Shown here: positions 52,583 through 61,095 of the stretch, piece by piece
Position numbering within the stretch: position 1 is the first letter of the stretch
Layout: each line of letters starts with the position of its first letter
Source of the DNA: Nocardioides szechwanensis
GTDB lineage: Bacteria; Actinomycetota; Actinomycetes; Propionibacteriales; Nocardioidaceae
NCBI RefSeq assembly: GCF_900103935.1
Contig: NZ_FNIC01000003.1
Location: 1 to 64,000, forward strand
Length of the DNA stretch: 64,000 bases
Direction of reading: 5' to 3'
Made by a program: the position numbers and the translations under genes
The notes under the pieces: generated by a model
Databases searched by the model: none
Seen by the model: only the letters and a program-made list of their open reading frames with translations
What the model was told of the DNA's origin: nothing

Positions 52583-53989
52583 GTGAGCGACCTCACGGTC
52601 GAGACGACCCCGATCCCGGGGCTGCTCGTAGTCCGCCTCGACGTCCGCGAGGACGCCCGTGGCTGGTTCAAGGAGAACTGGCAACGCGAGAAGATGGTCG
52701 CCCTCGGGCTGCCGGACTTCGGGCCGGTGCAGAACAACATCTCCTTCAACGCCGCCCGCGGGGCGACGCGCGGCATCCACACGGAGCCGTGGGACAAGTT
52801 CGTCTCGGTCGCCAACGGCAGGATCTTCGCGGCCTGGGTCGACATGCGCGAAGGCAAGTCGTTCGGCACGACGTTCCACGTGGAGATCGACCCGTCCGTG
52901 GCGGTCTTCGTGCCCCGCGGCGTCGGCAACAGCTATCAGACCCTCGAGGACGGCGTCGCCTACACCTACCTCGTCAACGACCACTGGCGCCCCGGCACGG
53001 CCTATCCGGCGCTGCACCTCGGCGACGAGACCCTGGGCATCCCGTGGCCGATCCCGCTCGACGAATGCGAGATCTCGGAGAAGGACCTGGCCAACCCCAA
53101 GCTTGACGCCGTCACCCCAATGGCGCCGAAGAAGACCCTGATCATCGGCGCGCTCGGGCAGCTCGGACGCGCCCTTCAGCCGGTCTTCCCCGGTGCCGAC
53201 CTGGTCGACGTCGCCGAGCTCGACCTGACCGACGCCGACGCGGTCGCCGCGTGGCCGTGGCAGGACTACGGCCTCGTCCTCAACGCGGCCGCCTACACGG
53301 CCGTCGACGCCGCCGAGACGCCCGACGGACGCCGTACTGCGTGGGCAGCCAACGCGACCGCGCCGGCCACGCTCGCGCGGCTGTCGGACGAGCACGGCTT
53401 CACGCTGGTGCACTACTCGTCGGAGTACGTCTTCGACGGGACCGTCCCGGACCACACGGAGGACGAGCCGGTCTCACCGCTGGGCGTCTACGCACAGTCG
53501 AAGGCAGCAGGCGACCTGGCCGTCGGCACCGCGGCTCGCCACTACGTGCTGCGCACGTCCTGGGTCATCGGCCGGGGCAACAACTTCGTGCGCACCATGA
53601 AGCGGCTGGCCGACCAGGGCGTGTCCCCCGACGTGGTCTCCGACCAGGTCGGGCGGCTCACGTTCACCTCTGAGCTGACCCGCGCGACCAGGCACCTGCT
53701 CGACGTCGCCGCACCCTTCGGCACCTACAACCTCAGCAACAGTGGGCCGGCGATGTCCTGGGCGGAGATCGCCGGCGCCGTCTTCGAGCTGGCCGGGCGT
53801 TCCGCGACCGACGTACGCCCGATCACCACCGCGGAGTACGCCGCGGGCAAGTCACTCTCACCGCGTCCGGCGAGCAGCACCATGTCTCTCGACAAGATCC
53901 GCGCGACGGGGTTCGAGTCGGTCGACGCGATGGTCGCGCTGGACGACTACTTGGCCGGCTGGAACCCAGCGGCGGACCCGGGGACCTGA
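52583..53989 (+). CDS. Fused dTDP-4-dehydrorhamnose 3,5-epimerase / reductase (RmlC-RmlD)
   Basis: 468 residues, GTG start. Residues 1-185 are an RmlC cupin (VRLDVREDARGWFKENWQ, catalytic His in RGIHTEPWDK, VDMREGKSFG, VFVPRGVGNSYQTL). Residues 188-465 are RmlD, an SDR reductase (LIIGALGQLGRAL, NAAAYTAVDAAE, VHYSSEYVFDG, YAQSKAAGD, RTSWVIG). Together they complete dTDP-L-rhamnose synthesis with rmlA/rmlB. The epimerase segment usually read as GFAHGF is GVGNSY here. The C-terminus overlaps the convergent dehydratase gene by 43 bp. Confidence 0.9.
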   Translation: MSDLTVETTPIPGLLVVRLDVREDARGWFKENWQREKMVALGLPDFGPVQNNISFNAARGATRGIHTEPWDKFVSVANGRIFAAWVDMREGKSFGTTFHVEIDPSVAVFVPRGVGNSYQTLEDGVAYTYLVNDHWRPGTAYPALHLGDETLGIPWPIPLDECEISEKDLANPKLDAVTPMAPKKTLIIGALGQLGRALQPVFPGADLVDVAELDLTDADAVAAWPWQDYGLVLNAAAYTAVDAAETPDGRRTAWAANATAPATLARLSDEHGFTLVHYSSEYVFDGTVPDHTEDEPVSPLGVYAQSKAAGDLAVGTAARHYVLRTSWVIGRGNNFVRTMKRLADQGVSPDVVSDQVGRLTFTSELTRATRHLLDVAAPFGTYNLSNSGPAMSWAEIAGAVFELAGRSATDVRPITTAEYAAGKSLSPRPASSTMSLDKIRATGFESVDAMVALDDYLAGWNPAADPGT

Positions 53990-55785
53990 GCCGATCGGCA
54001 CAGCTGGGCCATCGCGGCTCGAACCGTGTCGACAGAACCGGTCACGGGTAGAGCAGCGACACAGTCGAGCGACATGAGGGGCACAGGCACGTGTGACACC
54101 AGCTGGTGCACCGGCCGGATGTCCTGCGGCTCGTCGTCGCCGAAAAGCTCCTCGTGCATCTTCTCGCCCTCGCGAAGTCCTGTGAACTCGATCTCTACGC
54201 GCGTGCCGGACTGGTCGATCAGCTGGTGCGCCACGTCGACGATGCGGACGGGCTCGCCCATGTCCAGCACGAGAGCCTCACCGGGGCCACCGATGGCCGC
54301 CGCCTGGATGACCAGCTGGCAGGCCTCCTCGATCGTCATGAAGTAGCGGGTCACGTCGGGGTCCGTGACCGTGACCGGCCCGCCGTCCGCGATCTGCTTC
54401 GCGAACGACGTGAGCACAGAACCGCGGCTGCCGAGCACGTTGCCGAAGCGCACTGAGAGGAATGCACCTTGCGCATCCTGAGCCTTCGTGGCGGTCAGGC
54501 ACTCCGAGATCCGCTTGGAGTATCCCAGGACGCTGCACGGATTTGCGGCCTTGTCGGTGGAGATGTTCACGAAACGGTCGACGCCGACCAGGTCCGCCGC
54601 GTCCAGCACGTTGGCGGTCCCGACGATGTTGGTCTTGACCGCCTCCGCGGGATACTGCTCGAGCATCGGCAGGTGCTTCAGTGCCGCCGCGTGGAAGACC
54701 ACGTCGGGCCGACGTGCGGCAAAAATGCTGTTGACCGCCGCCCGGTCGCGGATGTCACACAGGATCACCTCGTCGGAGTCGAGCAGGGCGCGCCCGTGGA
54801 TCGACAGCTGAAGTGCGTGGAGCGCCGACTCGTCGCGGTCGAGCATCATCAGCTCCGCCGGCGCGAAGCGGTGGATCTGGCGGCACAGCTCGGACCCGAT
54901 CGAGCCGCCGGCGCCCGTCACCAGGACCCTGCGCCCGGTGAGGTACTTCGCGATCGACCCGATGTCGGTGTCGAGCTGGTTGCGACCGAGGACGTCGGTC
55001 AGGTTGATGTCGCGCAGGTCGCGGATGCCCACGTGTTCGCTGAGCAGCTGGGTGCTGGCCGGCAGCACTTTCACCGCGAGGTTGGCGTCGAGCGCCGCGA
55101 GGCGGAGCCGGTTGATCGTCGCCGAAGATGCGCTGGGCAGCGCCAGGACTACGGTGCCGACGCGGTGTTCGACCGCCTTCTCGGCGAGGCGTTCGGTGGT
55201 ACCGACGACCGGGATCTGGCGGATGCGCAGGTGCCGCTTGCGGTGGTCGTCGTCGAGGATCGCGACGGGCCGCCACGCACGCTGGGGGTCGCGCAGCATC
55301 GAGCTGATCAGCTCGCGGCCGGCTTCGCCTGCCCCCACCACCAGCACGCGGGTCGAGCCGTCGTCAGAAAAACGCTCGTCGTCGAACTCGTTGAACCGCC
55401 GCCACGAGGCGCGGGCATACGCCATCACGACCAGCGCCAGCAGGGTCGCGCCCGCCGGTACGGTGCGCGGCACCCAGTGCGCGAAGAGGTTGACCGTCGC
55501 GACCAAGCCACCCGAGCTCGCCACGCAGACGCCGAGCAGCAGCATCTCCTCGAGGCTGGCCACTCGCGCGCGTCCCTGGTGCAGGCGGACGAAGGAGGCT
55601 AACCCGAGGAAGAGCAGCGCCGTCCCGGCGCCGACGGCCGTGACGGTCACCCAGGGCACGCCCACGGTTTCGGTGTCGAACCGTAGCCATGCAAACGCCA
55701 GGTACGCGAACATCCAGGCCGCGACATCTAGCCCGGCCGCCAACAGGACCCGGAAGCGACGGGCAAGCGCAACGACGTTGCTCAC
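53947..55785 (-). CDS. CapD/FlaA1-like membrane nucleotide-sugar dehydratase
   Basis: 612 residues from GTG 55785; weak ribosome site. Four N-terminal membrane helices, a Rossmann-like CoA-binding-type domain (STRVLVVGAGEAGRELI, VGTVVLALPSASS), then the SDR catalytic domain: VTGAGGSIGSELCRQI, FHAAALKHLPMLEQYPAEAV, STDKAANPCSVLGYSKR, RFGNVLGSRGSV. Typical of WbpM/PglF-type UDP-GlcNAc 4,6-dehydratases that start unusual amino-sugar synthesis for polysaccharides. Encoded in tandem after the Wzc-like kinase gene. Confidence 0.88.
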   Translation of the reverse strand: MSNVVALARRFRVLLAAGLDVAAWMFAYLAFAWLRFDTETVGVPWVTVTAVGAGTALLFLGLASFVRLHQGRARVASLEEMLLLGVCVASSGGLVATVNLFAHWVPRTVPAGATLLALVVMAYARASWRRFNEFDDERFSDDGSTRVLVVGAGEAGRELISSMLRDPQRAWRPVAILDDDHRKRHLRIRQIPVVGTTERLAEKAVEHRVGTVVLALPSASSATINRLRLAALDANLAVKVLPASTQLLSEHVGIRDLRDINLTDVLGRNQLDTDIGSIAKYLTGRRVLVTGAGGSIGSELCRQIHRFAPAELMMLDRDESALHALQLSIHGRALLDSDEVILCDIRDRAAVNSIFAARRPDVVFHAAALKHLPMLEQYPAEAVKTNIVGTANVLDAADLVGVDRFVNISTDKAANPCSVLGYSKRISECLTATKAQDAQGAFLSVRFGNVLGSRGSVLTSFAKQIADGGPVTVTDPDVTRYFMTIEEACQLVIQAAAIGGPGEALVLDMGEPVRIVDVAHQLIDQSGTRVEIEFTGLREGEKMHEELFGDDEPQDIRPVHQLVSHVPVPLMSLDCVAALPVTGSVDTVRAAMAQLCRSAQVPGSAAGFQPAK

Positions 55786-55887
55786 GACAACCAGGCTCCA
55801 ACTCTCGGTGGTAGGACAGCAGTATCGCGGAGATCTGAACGGCTGAGGCCCCTTCACGCAAAGCCGGACAAGCACACCAGCCGAAGC

Positions 55888-57276
55888 CTAGTTCCGACGC
55901 TTCCGAGACTCCGCCTTCGCCGGCGCGTAGGAGTAGCCGTAGCCATACCCGTAGCCGCGGTTCTTCTTCGCAGGTGCCAGGTTGACGACCACCCCGACAC
56001 ACTTGGCGTCGACCTGCTCGACCCGCTCCAGGGCGTGACCGAGCTGGTCCTTCGTCGTCTTCCCGTGCCGAACGACCGCCAGCATGCCGTCGGCCTGGGC
56101 CGACAGCAGGGCGGCATCGGTCACGGGCAGGAGAGGCGGCGCATCGAGGATGACGATGTCGAAGCGCTCTCGCAGGTCCTTGATGAGGAGTCCCATTGCC
56201 TGCGACTGGAGCAGCTCCGAGGGGTTGGGCGGCAGGGGGCCACACGCGAGGACCTCGAGGTCCGTTCCTTCGTACGTCTGGAGGGCGTCGTTCAGCGAGA
56301 CCTTGCCGATCAGCACGCTGGTCGTGCCGACGGCGTCGTCGAGCCCGAGCCGGCGGGCGATCAGGGGGCGCCGCAGGTCGCATTCGACGAGCGCGACGCG
56401 CTCGCCCGTCATCGCCAGGGTGATGGCGAGGTTGACCGCCGTCGTCGTCTTGCCCTCCGCGGGCAAAGAGCTCGACACCACGAAGACCCGGCGCTCGTTG
56501 TCGACGTCGACGTACTGCATGTTGGTCCGCAGCACGCGGAACGCCTCCGCCCATGGTGTCGACTCGGCGAGCGCCTTCACCGGCAGCTTCTTCACAGCGG
56601 CCGGGTCGCGGTTGATGTGCCCTAGGAGTGGAGCAGCCGTGACGTGGCCGATGTCCTCGGCCGATTTCAGAGTGGTGTCCATCAGCTCGCGCAGCACCGC
56701 CAGCCCCATGCCCAGAAGCAGGCCCAGGATCGCTCCCAAGCCGACGTTGCGGAGCGGCTGCGGGCTCACCGGAGACGACGAGACCTCGGCGTTGTCAACG
56801 ATCGACGCTGTGATGAGTGCGTTCGACTTGCCGGGAGGCGTCTCGAGGTCCGCCACCAAGTCGCTCATGGCTTCGGCGTAGGCCTGGGCGACGTCGCGGG
56901 CCTTGGATGGATCGGGATCGGTGGCGGTGATCACGATGTTGACGGTCTCAGGAACAACCTCGGCCGAGATGGCATCGCGCAAGTCCTGCGGGTCGTTGGT
57001 GGCAGACCCGCCGAGGTCGCTAGCCACGCTCTCCGCCAGCTTGCGCGTGCCGACCAGGTCGACGTACGACGCCGCGCGCTGCGTCGCGAACGTGTTGCCC
57101 GCGAGTGCGTCACTGGTGTCGGAGGGCGTGGTGGAGACGAAGATCCGGGCTGACGAGGAGTAGAGCGGCGTCGCCTGCCAGGTCACAAAGCCGGCGGCGC
57201 CCACGCACACCAGGAAGACCACGACGATCAGCTTCCAGCGACGACGGATCGTCTGCCAGTAGTCCTTCAGTTCCAA
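55888..57276 (-). CDS. Wzc-like chain-length determinant / BY-family tyrosine kinase
   Basis: 462 residues; start appears to be a TTG at 57276. Wzz domain with two membrane helices (WKLIVVVFLVCVGAAGFV and LGAILGLLLGMGLAVLREL), then the cytoplasmic BY-kinase: Walker A SSSLPAEGKTTT, Walker A' ALVECDLRRP, Walker B FDIVILDAPPLL. The C-terminal Tyr cluster GYGYGYGYSYAP is the autophosphorylation site. Controls polymerisation/export of exopolysaccharide. A phosphatase partner may be the LMW-PTP domain encoded at 61543-63420. Confidence 0.92.
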   Translation of the reverse strand: MELKDYWQTIRRRWKLIVVVFLVCVGAAGFVTWQATPLYSSSARIFVSTTPSDTSDALAGNTFATQRAASYVDLVGTRKLAESVASDLGGSATNDPQDLRDAISAEVVPETVNIVITATDPDPSKARDVAQAYAEAMSDLVADLETPPGKSNALITASIVDNAEVSSSPVSPQPLRNVGLGAILGLLLGMGLAVLRELMDTTLKSAEDIGHVTAAPLLGHINRDPAAVKKLPVKALAESTPWAEAFRVLRTNMQYVDVDNERRVFVVSSSLPAEGKTTTAVNLAITLAMTGERVALVECDLRRPLIARRLGLDDAVGTTSVLIGKVSLNDALQTYEGTDLEVLACGPLPPNPSELLQSQAMGLLIKDLRERFDIVILDAPPLLPVTDAALLSAQADGMLAVVRHGKTTKDQLGHALERVEQVDAKCVGVVVNLAPAKKNRGYGYGYGYSYAPAKAESRKRRN

Positions 57277-57394
57277 GATCGTCCCGTCCTGTCGTGGCGC
57301 TCCCCACGCGCGGCGCGAAGGTCACTGTAACGGCAGGTCACGGGTCGGCCGAAACCAACAGGCGGGCCCCGACTGGAGGTCGAAGAGGGCGACG

Positions 57395-57760
57395 TCAGGC
57401 GGAGACGGCCACCGAGGCGCGACCGTAGTCGTCCTCCAGCCGGCAGATGTCGTCCTCGCCGCAGTAGGCACCGCGCTGCACCTCGATGAGGATGAGCGGG
57501 TAGTCCTCCCTATTGGTAATCCGGTGCGCTTGGCCGATCTCGACGTCGACCGACTCACCCGGTCCGGCCAGCACGGTCTCGCCGTCGACGACGCAGGTGG
57601 CCCGACCACTGACGATCGACCAGTGCTCGGCGCGGTGCTCGTGAGTCTGGTACGACAGCCGCTGATGTGCCTTGACGACGATCCGCTTGACCTTGAAGCC
57701 CTCGCCCTCGTCCAGGACCTGCCACGCCCCCCAGGGCCGCTCGTCGAAGTCGCCGATCAT
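57395..57760 (-). CDS. Stand-alone cupin of the mannose-6-phosphate isomerase type II group
   Basis: 121 residues; ATG with GGGGGG upstream. A single cupin domain like the C-terminal domain of ManC/GMP-PMI enzymes: RPWGAWQVLDEGEGFKVKRI, LSYQTHEHRAEHWSIVSG (metal-binding His residues), GESVDVEIGQAHRITN, EVQRGAYCGEDDICRLEDDY. Could isomerise phosphosugars for polysaccharide precursors. A clear paralogue lies at 61096-61446. Confidence 0.82.
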   Translation of the reverse strand: MIGDFDERPWGAWQVLDEGEGFKVKRIVVKAHQRLSYQTHEHRAEHWSIVSGRATCVVDGETVLAGPGESVDVEIGQAHRITNREDYPLILIEVQRGAYCGEDDICRLEDDYGRASVAVSA

Positions 57761-57853
57761 GGTTTGCCCCCCAGCAAGTAGGTCCGAGACGAAAACCCGA
57801 GATCTCAGAGGCTAGGGGAACTGCCCGGCCGGCGACAGCCAAATACCCAACTG

Positions 57854-58126
57854 TTACCGACGCTTTAACCCCGCGAGTGCCGGGCGGACATCGACCAGAA
57901 AGACGATCGCGGCGATCGTGAAGGCCAGGTTGAGGATGCTGCCGAGCAGGATCAGCTGGAGCACCACGCCGAGGCCGAGGCCGATCGACCAGGCGGGCTT
58001 GGTGAGCTTGCCGGCGGCGACGTAGGACTCGGCGGAGAAGGTCAGCGCGTTGACGAACGCGAAGATCTTGACCGCGAGCATCGCCAGCGCGACCAGCAGC
58101 GCGATCTGTCCTTCGAGAACTCCCAT
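57854..58126 (-). CDS. DUF2516 small membrane protein
   Basis: 90 residues, ATG at 58126. Two or three membrane helices (IALLVALAMLAVKIFAFVNAL, GLGLGVVLQLILLGSILN, FTIAAIVFLVDVRPAL). The family follows hbhA-like genes in several actinobacteria (Rv0476 in M. tuberculosis). Function unknown. Confidence 0.8.
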   Translation of the reverse strand: MGVLEGQIALLVALAMLAVKIFAFVNALTFSAESYVAAGKLTKPAWSIGLGLGVVLQLILLGSILNLAFTIAAIVFLVDVRPALAGLKRR

Positions 58127-58152
58127 GAGAACCAACCTTATCCGGAGACAGC

Positions 58153-58185
58153 GAGGCCCCCGGAGCACATACCTCCGGGGGTCTC
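58153..58185. terminator. Hairpin between hbhA-like gene and DUF2516
   Basis: gaggcccccggag (58153-58165) pairs with ctccgggggtctc (58173-58185), one G-U pair, 7-nt loop. No T tract on the minus side. Confidence 0.65.
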
Positions 58186-58229
58186 GTGTTGCGTCAGAAC
58201 AGCCTCAGCTGGCCGTCAGCCGGGTCTCT

Positions 58230-58859
58230 TCAGTCGCCGACCTTCTCGGCCGCGTCGGTCGTCGCCTGGGCGGCGTTCGTCGCGGTCTTCTTTGCGGCGG
58301 TCACGGTGGCCTTGGCGCTGCTGCGCGCGGGGGCCGAGGACTTCTTCGCGGTGGTCGTGGCCTTCTTGGCCGTCGACTTCGTGGCCTTGGTGGCCTGGGT
58401 GTTCGTGGTCTTGGCCTTCGCCGTGGTGGTCTTGGCCGAGGACTTCGTCGCCTTGGTCGACTCCTGCTTGCGGATCCGGGTCACCAGCACCTCGCCACGC
58501 TTGGCCAGGTCGGCGTAGGTGTCGGTCAGCGTGGAGACGTTCTCGTTGACGGCGCTCTGGACCTTGGTCGGGAGAGCCTGGGCGTCGGCCTGGAGCTCCG
58601 CGACGCGGGCCTCGACAGCCGCACGGCGCGCGTTGACGACGGTCACGGCCTGCTTGCGCAGGGCCTTGGGCTCGAAGTCGAAGCCAGTGACGGTCTTCTG
58701 GACGTCCTTCTGGTAGCCCACGAGCTTCTTCTGCACGTCGGCGACGTACTCACGCACGTACTCGACCGCGAGGTCGGTGACGCCGACGCCGGCGTAGAGC
58801 GGCTTGGCCGCGACGGGGGGAAGCTCCAGGGTCTTGATGTCGAACTTGGCCTTGGCCAT
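58230..58859 (-). CDS. Heparin-binding haemagglutinin-like protein (HbhA homologue)
   Basis: 209 residues; ATG with GAAGGAGAT upstream. N-terminal helical/coiled-coil half (VREYVADVQKKLVGYQKDV, ARRAAVEARVAELQADAQ) followed by a Lys/Ala/Thr-rich tail (KTTTAKAKTTNTQATKATKS, KKATTTAKK). In M. tuberculosis HbhA the Lys-rich tail binds glycosaminoglycans; in soil bacteria it more likely binds anionic polymers or DNA. Gene order XRE-hbhA-DUF2516 is conserved with M. tuberculosis Rv0474-Rv0476. Confidence 0.8.
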   Translation of the reverse strand: MAKAKFDIKTLELPPVAAKPLYAGVGVTDLAVEYVREYVADVQKKLVGYQKDVQKTVTGFDFEPKALRKQAVTVVNARRAAVEARVAELQADAQALPTKVQSAVNENVSTLTDTYADLAKRGEVLVTRIRKQESTKATKSSAKTTTAKAKTTNTQATKATKSTAKKATTTAKKSSAPARSSAKATVTAAKKTATNAAQATTDAAEKVGD

Positions 58860-58923
58860 GTCGATCTCCTTCAGTTGGTGGTGCATCGGGTTTGCGGGGG
58901 TGGGGATGGTGCGGTCGTGCAGG

Positions 58924-59301
58924 TCAGCTCTCGTCCGCCGGGCGTCCGGCATTGAGCGCCAGGAACGAGGAGTAGACATCGAGCAGGGACTGCTTCTGCC
59001 GCTCGGTGAGGCCGGCGTCGTTGAGCACGGCGAGCTCTACCGAGCCGCCGACACCGTCCTCGGGGCTGAGGATCCCGGCGCGGATGTAGAGCTGCTCCGC
59101 CGAGATTCGCAGTGCCTTGGCGATCTGCTGCAGCACCTCGGCCGAGGGCCTGCGCAGGCCGCGTTCGATCTGGCTGAGGTAGGGGTTGGACACGCCAGCC
59201 TGCTCGGCCAGCTGCCGGAGCGAGAGCCTGGACGCGACCCGCTGCTCCTTCAGGTAGTCGCCGAGTGACTCGACGGTCTTGCCTACCTTTCCTTTTACCA
59301 C
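58924..59301 (-). CDS. XRE-family helix-turn-helix regulator
   Basis: 125 residues; GTG with GGAG 5 nt before it. Cro/CI-type HTH at residues 16-72 (LKEQRVASRLSLRQLAEQAG, VSNPYLSQIERGLRRPS, LQQIAKALRISAEQLYIRAG). The C-terminal part may be a dimerisation domain. Directly upstream of the hbhA-like gene; a TTGCTAGCAA palindrome in its promoter is a candidate operator. Confidence 0.88.
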   Translation of the reverse strand: MVKGKVGKTVESLGDYLKEQRVASRLSLRQLAEQAGVSNPYLSQIERGLRRPSAEVLQQIAKALRISAEQLYIRAGILSPEDGVGGSVELAVLNDAGLTERQKQSLLDVYSSFLALNAGRPADES

Positions 59302-59311
59302 GTCTCCATAG

Positions 59312-59330
59312 TGCTAACTGTTGCTAGCAA
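59312..59330. promoter_or_regulatory. Candidate operator upstream of the XRE gene
   Basis: A perfect 10-bp palindrome ttgctagcaa (59321-59330) and a related half-site tgctaac (59312-59318) 10 bp away, one helical turn apart, just before the XRE start. Confidence 0.4.
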
Positions 59331-59406
59331 AATGCAAACTGTGACGCGGTGACGTGTCCCACAACCCTTGTGCAGTTGAGAATCTCTGCTTGCAGCCACC
59401 ACCGCT

Positions 59407-59449
59407 GATCGAGGTGCGAAGGCGCCCTGGCGCCTGAGCCTCGAGATCC
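59407..59449. repeat. Divergent copy of the dispersed repeat
   Basis: gatcgaggtgcgaaggcgcc and ggcgcctgagcctcgagatc: same outer arms as the family with a different, GC-rich centre. Located before the asparaginase stop. Confidence 0.55.
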
Positions 59450-59463
59450 CGCACCACGAATTC

Positions 59464-60426
59464 TCAGAAGACAGCGCGGATCTCGCCGACAGGTACGCCG
59501 CCACCCAGCAGCTCCGCGACCCCGGTACGTCGCACCGCGTCACCATCCACCCCGGGCTCGGCGTCCACGCCGGAGCGGCGCAGCGCAGCCGCCATCAGCA
59601 CCGGTCGCACCCGCGGGGCTCCGTCGTCCGTCTTGAGGGCGAACGCCCGGCCGTCCGGCAGCGCGACGGCGTAGCAGGACTCCGCGCCGGCCTTGCCGAT
59701 CGCCCCGGGGATCGCGGTCAGCAGCGCGTGCTCGTCGCGCTGGGTGCCGGACACGTATGCCGGGTGCCGCCGGATGGCGTTGGCCACCCGCGCCTCGGGT
59801 CCCTCGGTGGCGACCGCCAGCGCACGGAACGCCCGGGCCAGTCCGACCAACGTCGTGGAGAGCAGCGGGGCACCACAGCCGTCGACGGCGATGGTGGTCA
59901 CGGGCTCACCGGTCAGCTCCGCGAACGTCGCCAGGATCGCCTGCTGGAGCGGGTGGTCCGGGTCGCGGTAGGTGGCGAGGTCCCAGCCGTTGACCGCGCA
60001 GGTCACCAGCATCCCGGCGTGCTTGCCCGAGCAGTTCATGGCGATCGGGCTCTTGTCGTGGCCGGCGCGGATCGCGGCGGCTCGGGCGTCGTCGTCGAGC
60101 GGGTAGTCGGGCGGGGTCTGCAGCGCCGACTCGTCGAGCCCTGTGGTCGCCAGGATCCGTCGTACCCCGTTGACGTGCATCGTTTCCCCGGAGTGCGAGG
60201 CGCAGGCCAGCGCCAGCAGGTCGTCGTGCAGGTCCAGCCCGAGCCGCACCATCGCCAGGGCCTGAAGGGGCTTGTTGCAGGAGCGCGGCAGCATCGGCTG
60301 GTCGACCACCCCGATGGACCAGTCCACCGAGCCGTCGGCGGCGAGCGCCACGACGGACCCGTAGTGGTGGCCCTCGACGAAACCGGACCTGACGATCTCG
60401 GCGACGACCGGCTGCCCGCCCATCAT
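59464..60426 (-). CDS. L-asparaginase II family protein
   Basis: 320 residues; ATG overlaps the preceding stop (ATGA). Asparaginase_II (Rhizobium AnsA-like) fold, unrelated to the classical type I/II enzymes. Seen: VRSGFVEGHHYGSVVALAAD, LPRSCNKPLQALAMV, ACASHSGE (catalytic Ser and Lys region), MNCSGKHAGML with the zinc-binding Cys, AVDGCGAPLLS. Hydrolyses asparagine to aspartate. Translationally linked to the acetyltransferase gene. Confidence 0.88.
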   Translation of the reverse strand: MMGGQPVVAEIVRSGFVEGHHYGSVVALAADGSVDWSIGVVDQPMLPRSCNKPLQALAMVRLGLDLHDDLLALACASHSGETMHVNGVRRILATTGLDESALQTPPDYPLDDDARAAAIRAGHDKSPIAMNCSGKHAGMLVTCAVNGWDLATYRDPDHPLQQAILATFAELTGEPVTTIAVDGCGAPLLSTTLVGLARAFRALAVATEGPEARVANAIRRHPAYVSGTQRDEHALLTAIPGAIGKAGAESCYAVALPDGRAFALKTDDGAPRVRPVLMAAALRRSGVDAEPGVDGDAVRRTGVAELLGGGVPVGEIRAVF

Positions 60427-61085
60427 GGGAGCGGTTTCGCAGGCACGCCTACGACCGTCGTGTCGGGCTCAACGTCTTGTGTCACAGCGGCACCGCTACC
60501 CACGACAGCGTTAGCGCCGATCACAAGCCCCTGCTTGAACGAGGCGCCGGTGCCGAGAAACGACCCGTTGCCCAGACTGATGTTTCCGCTGACGGCTACC
60601 AATGGGCTGATGGTCACGCAGGATCCGACTCGACAGTCGTGGCCGATCGTGCTGTTCGCACCTATCTGGGTGTCATCACCGATGACCACATGATTCGCGA
60701 TACTGACGTGCGAGCAGACGACGGCACCTCGTCCAATCCTTACAGCGCGCCCCACGGTCGCAGTCGGATGTACCAGAGTCAGCCGCGCGCGGTGGCCGAC
60801 TGCCTTCACGAGCCGGCTACGCGTGTACGGGTGGGCGACTCCCACAACCACGGAGACTTCATCGGGAAGATCCAAGAGGTCCGACACGGTGCCCGCGTGC
60901 TCCACATCGTAGCTCGCCAGGAGTTTCCTGTCGGGCTGCCCGTCGTCAAACACTCCGACAACTTCAATGTGAGCTCGCGAAGGCGCGACGGCATTGATCG
61001 CATCGACGATGTCGAGGATCTCTCGGCCAAAACCCCCGCCACCCACAAGAGCGAGGCGTTGCTTTGCGATCATCTGCTGACTCAC
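60423..61085 (-). CDS. PglD/NeuD-type sugar O/N-acetyltransferase
   Basis: 220 residues; GTG start, alternative ATG four codons in. N-terminal Rossmann-like part (LALVGGGGFGREILDIVDAI) and a left-handed beta-helix of hexapeptide repeats (IGRGAVVCSHVSIANHVVIG, IGANSTIGHDCRVG) ending VVGVPAKPLP. Acetylates nucleotide amino-sugars, which fits the CapD-like dehydratase nearby. Codon third positions are visibly less GC-rich than in the flanking genes, suggesting recent acquisition. Confidence 0.88.
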   Translation of the reverse strand: MSQQMIAKQRLALVGGGGFGREILDIVDAINAVAPSRAHIEVVGVFDDGQPDRKLLASYDVEHAGTVSDLLDLPDEVSVVVGVAHPYTRSRLVKAVGHRARLTLVHPTATVGRAVRIGRGAVVCSHVSIANHVVIGDDTQIGANSTIGHDCRVGSCVTISPLVAVSGNISLGNGSFLGTGASFKQGLVIGANAVVGSGAAVTQDVEPDTTVVGVPAKPLP

Positions 61086-61095
61086 GGCTGGGCCT

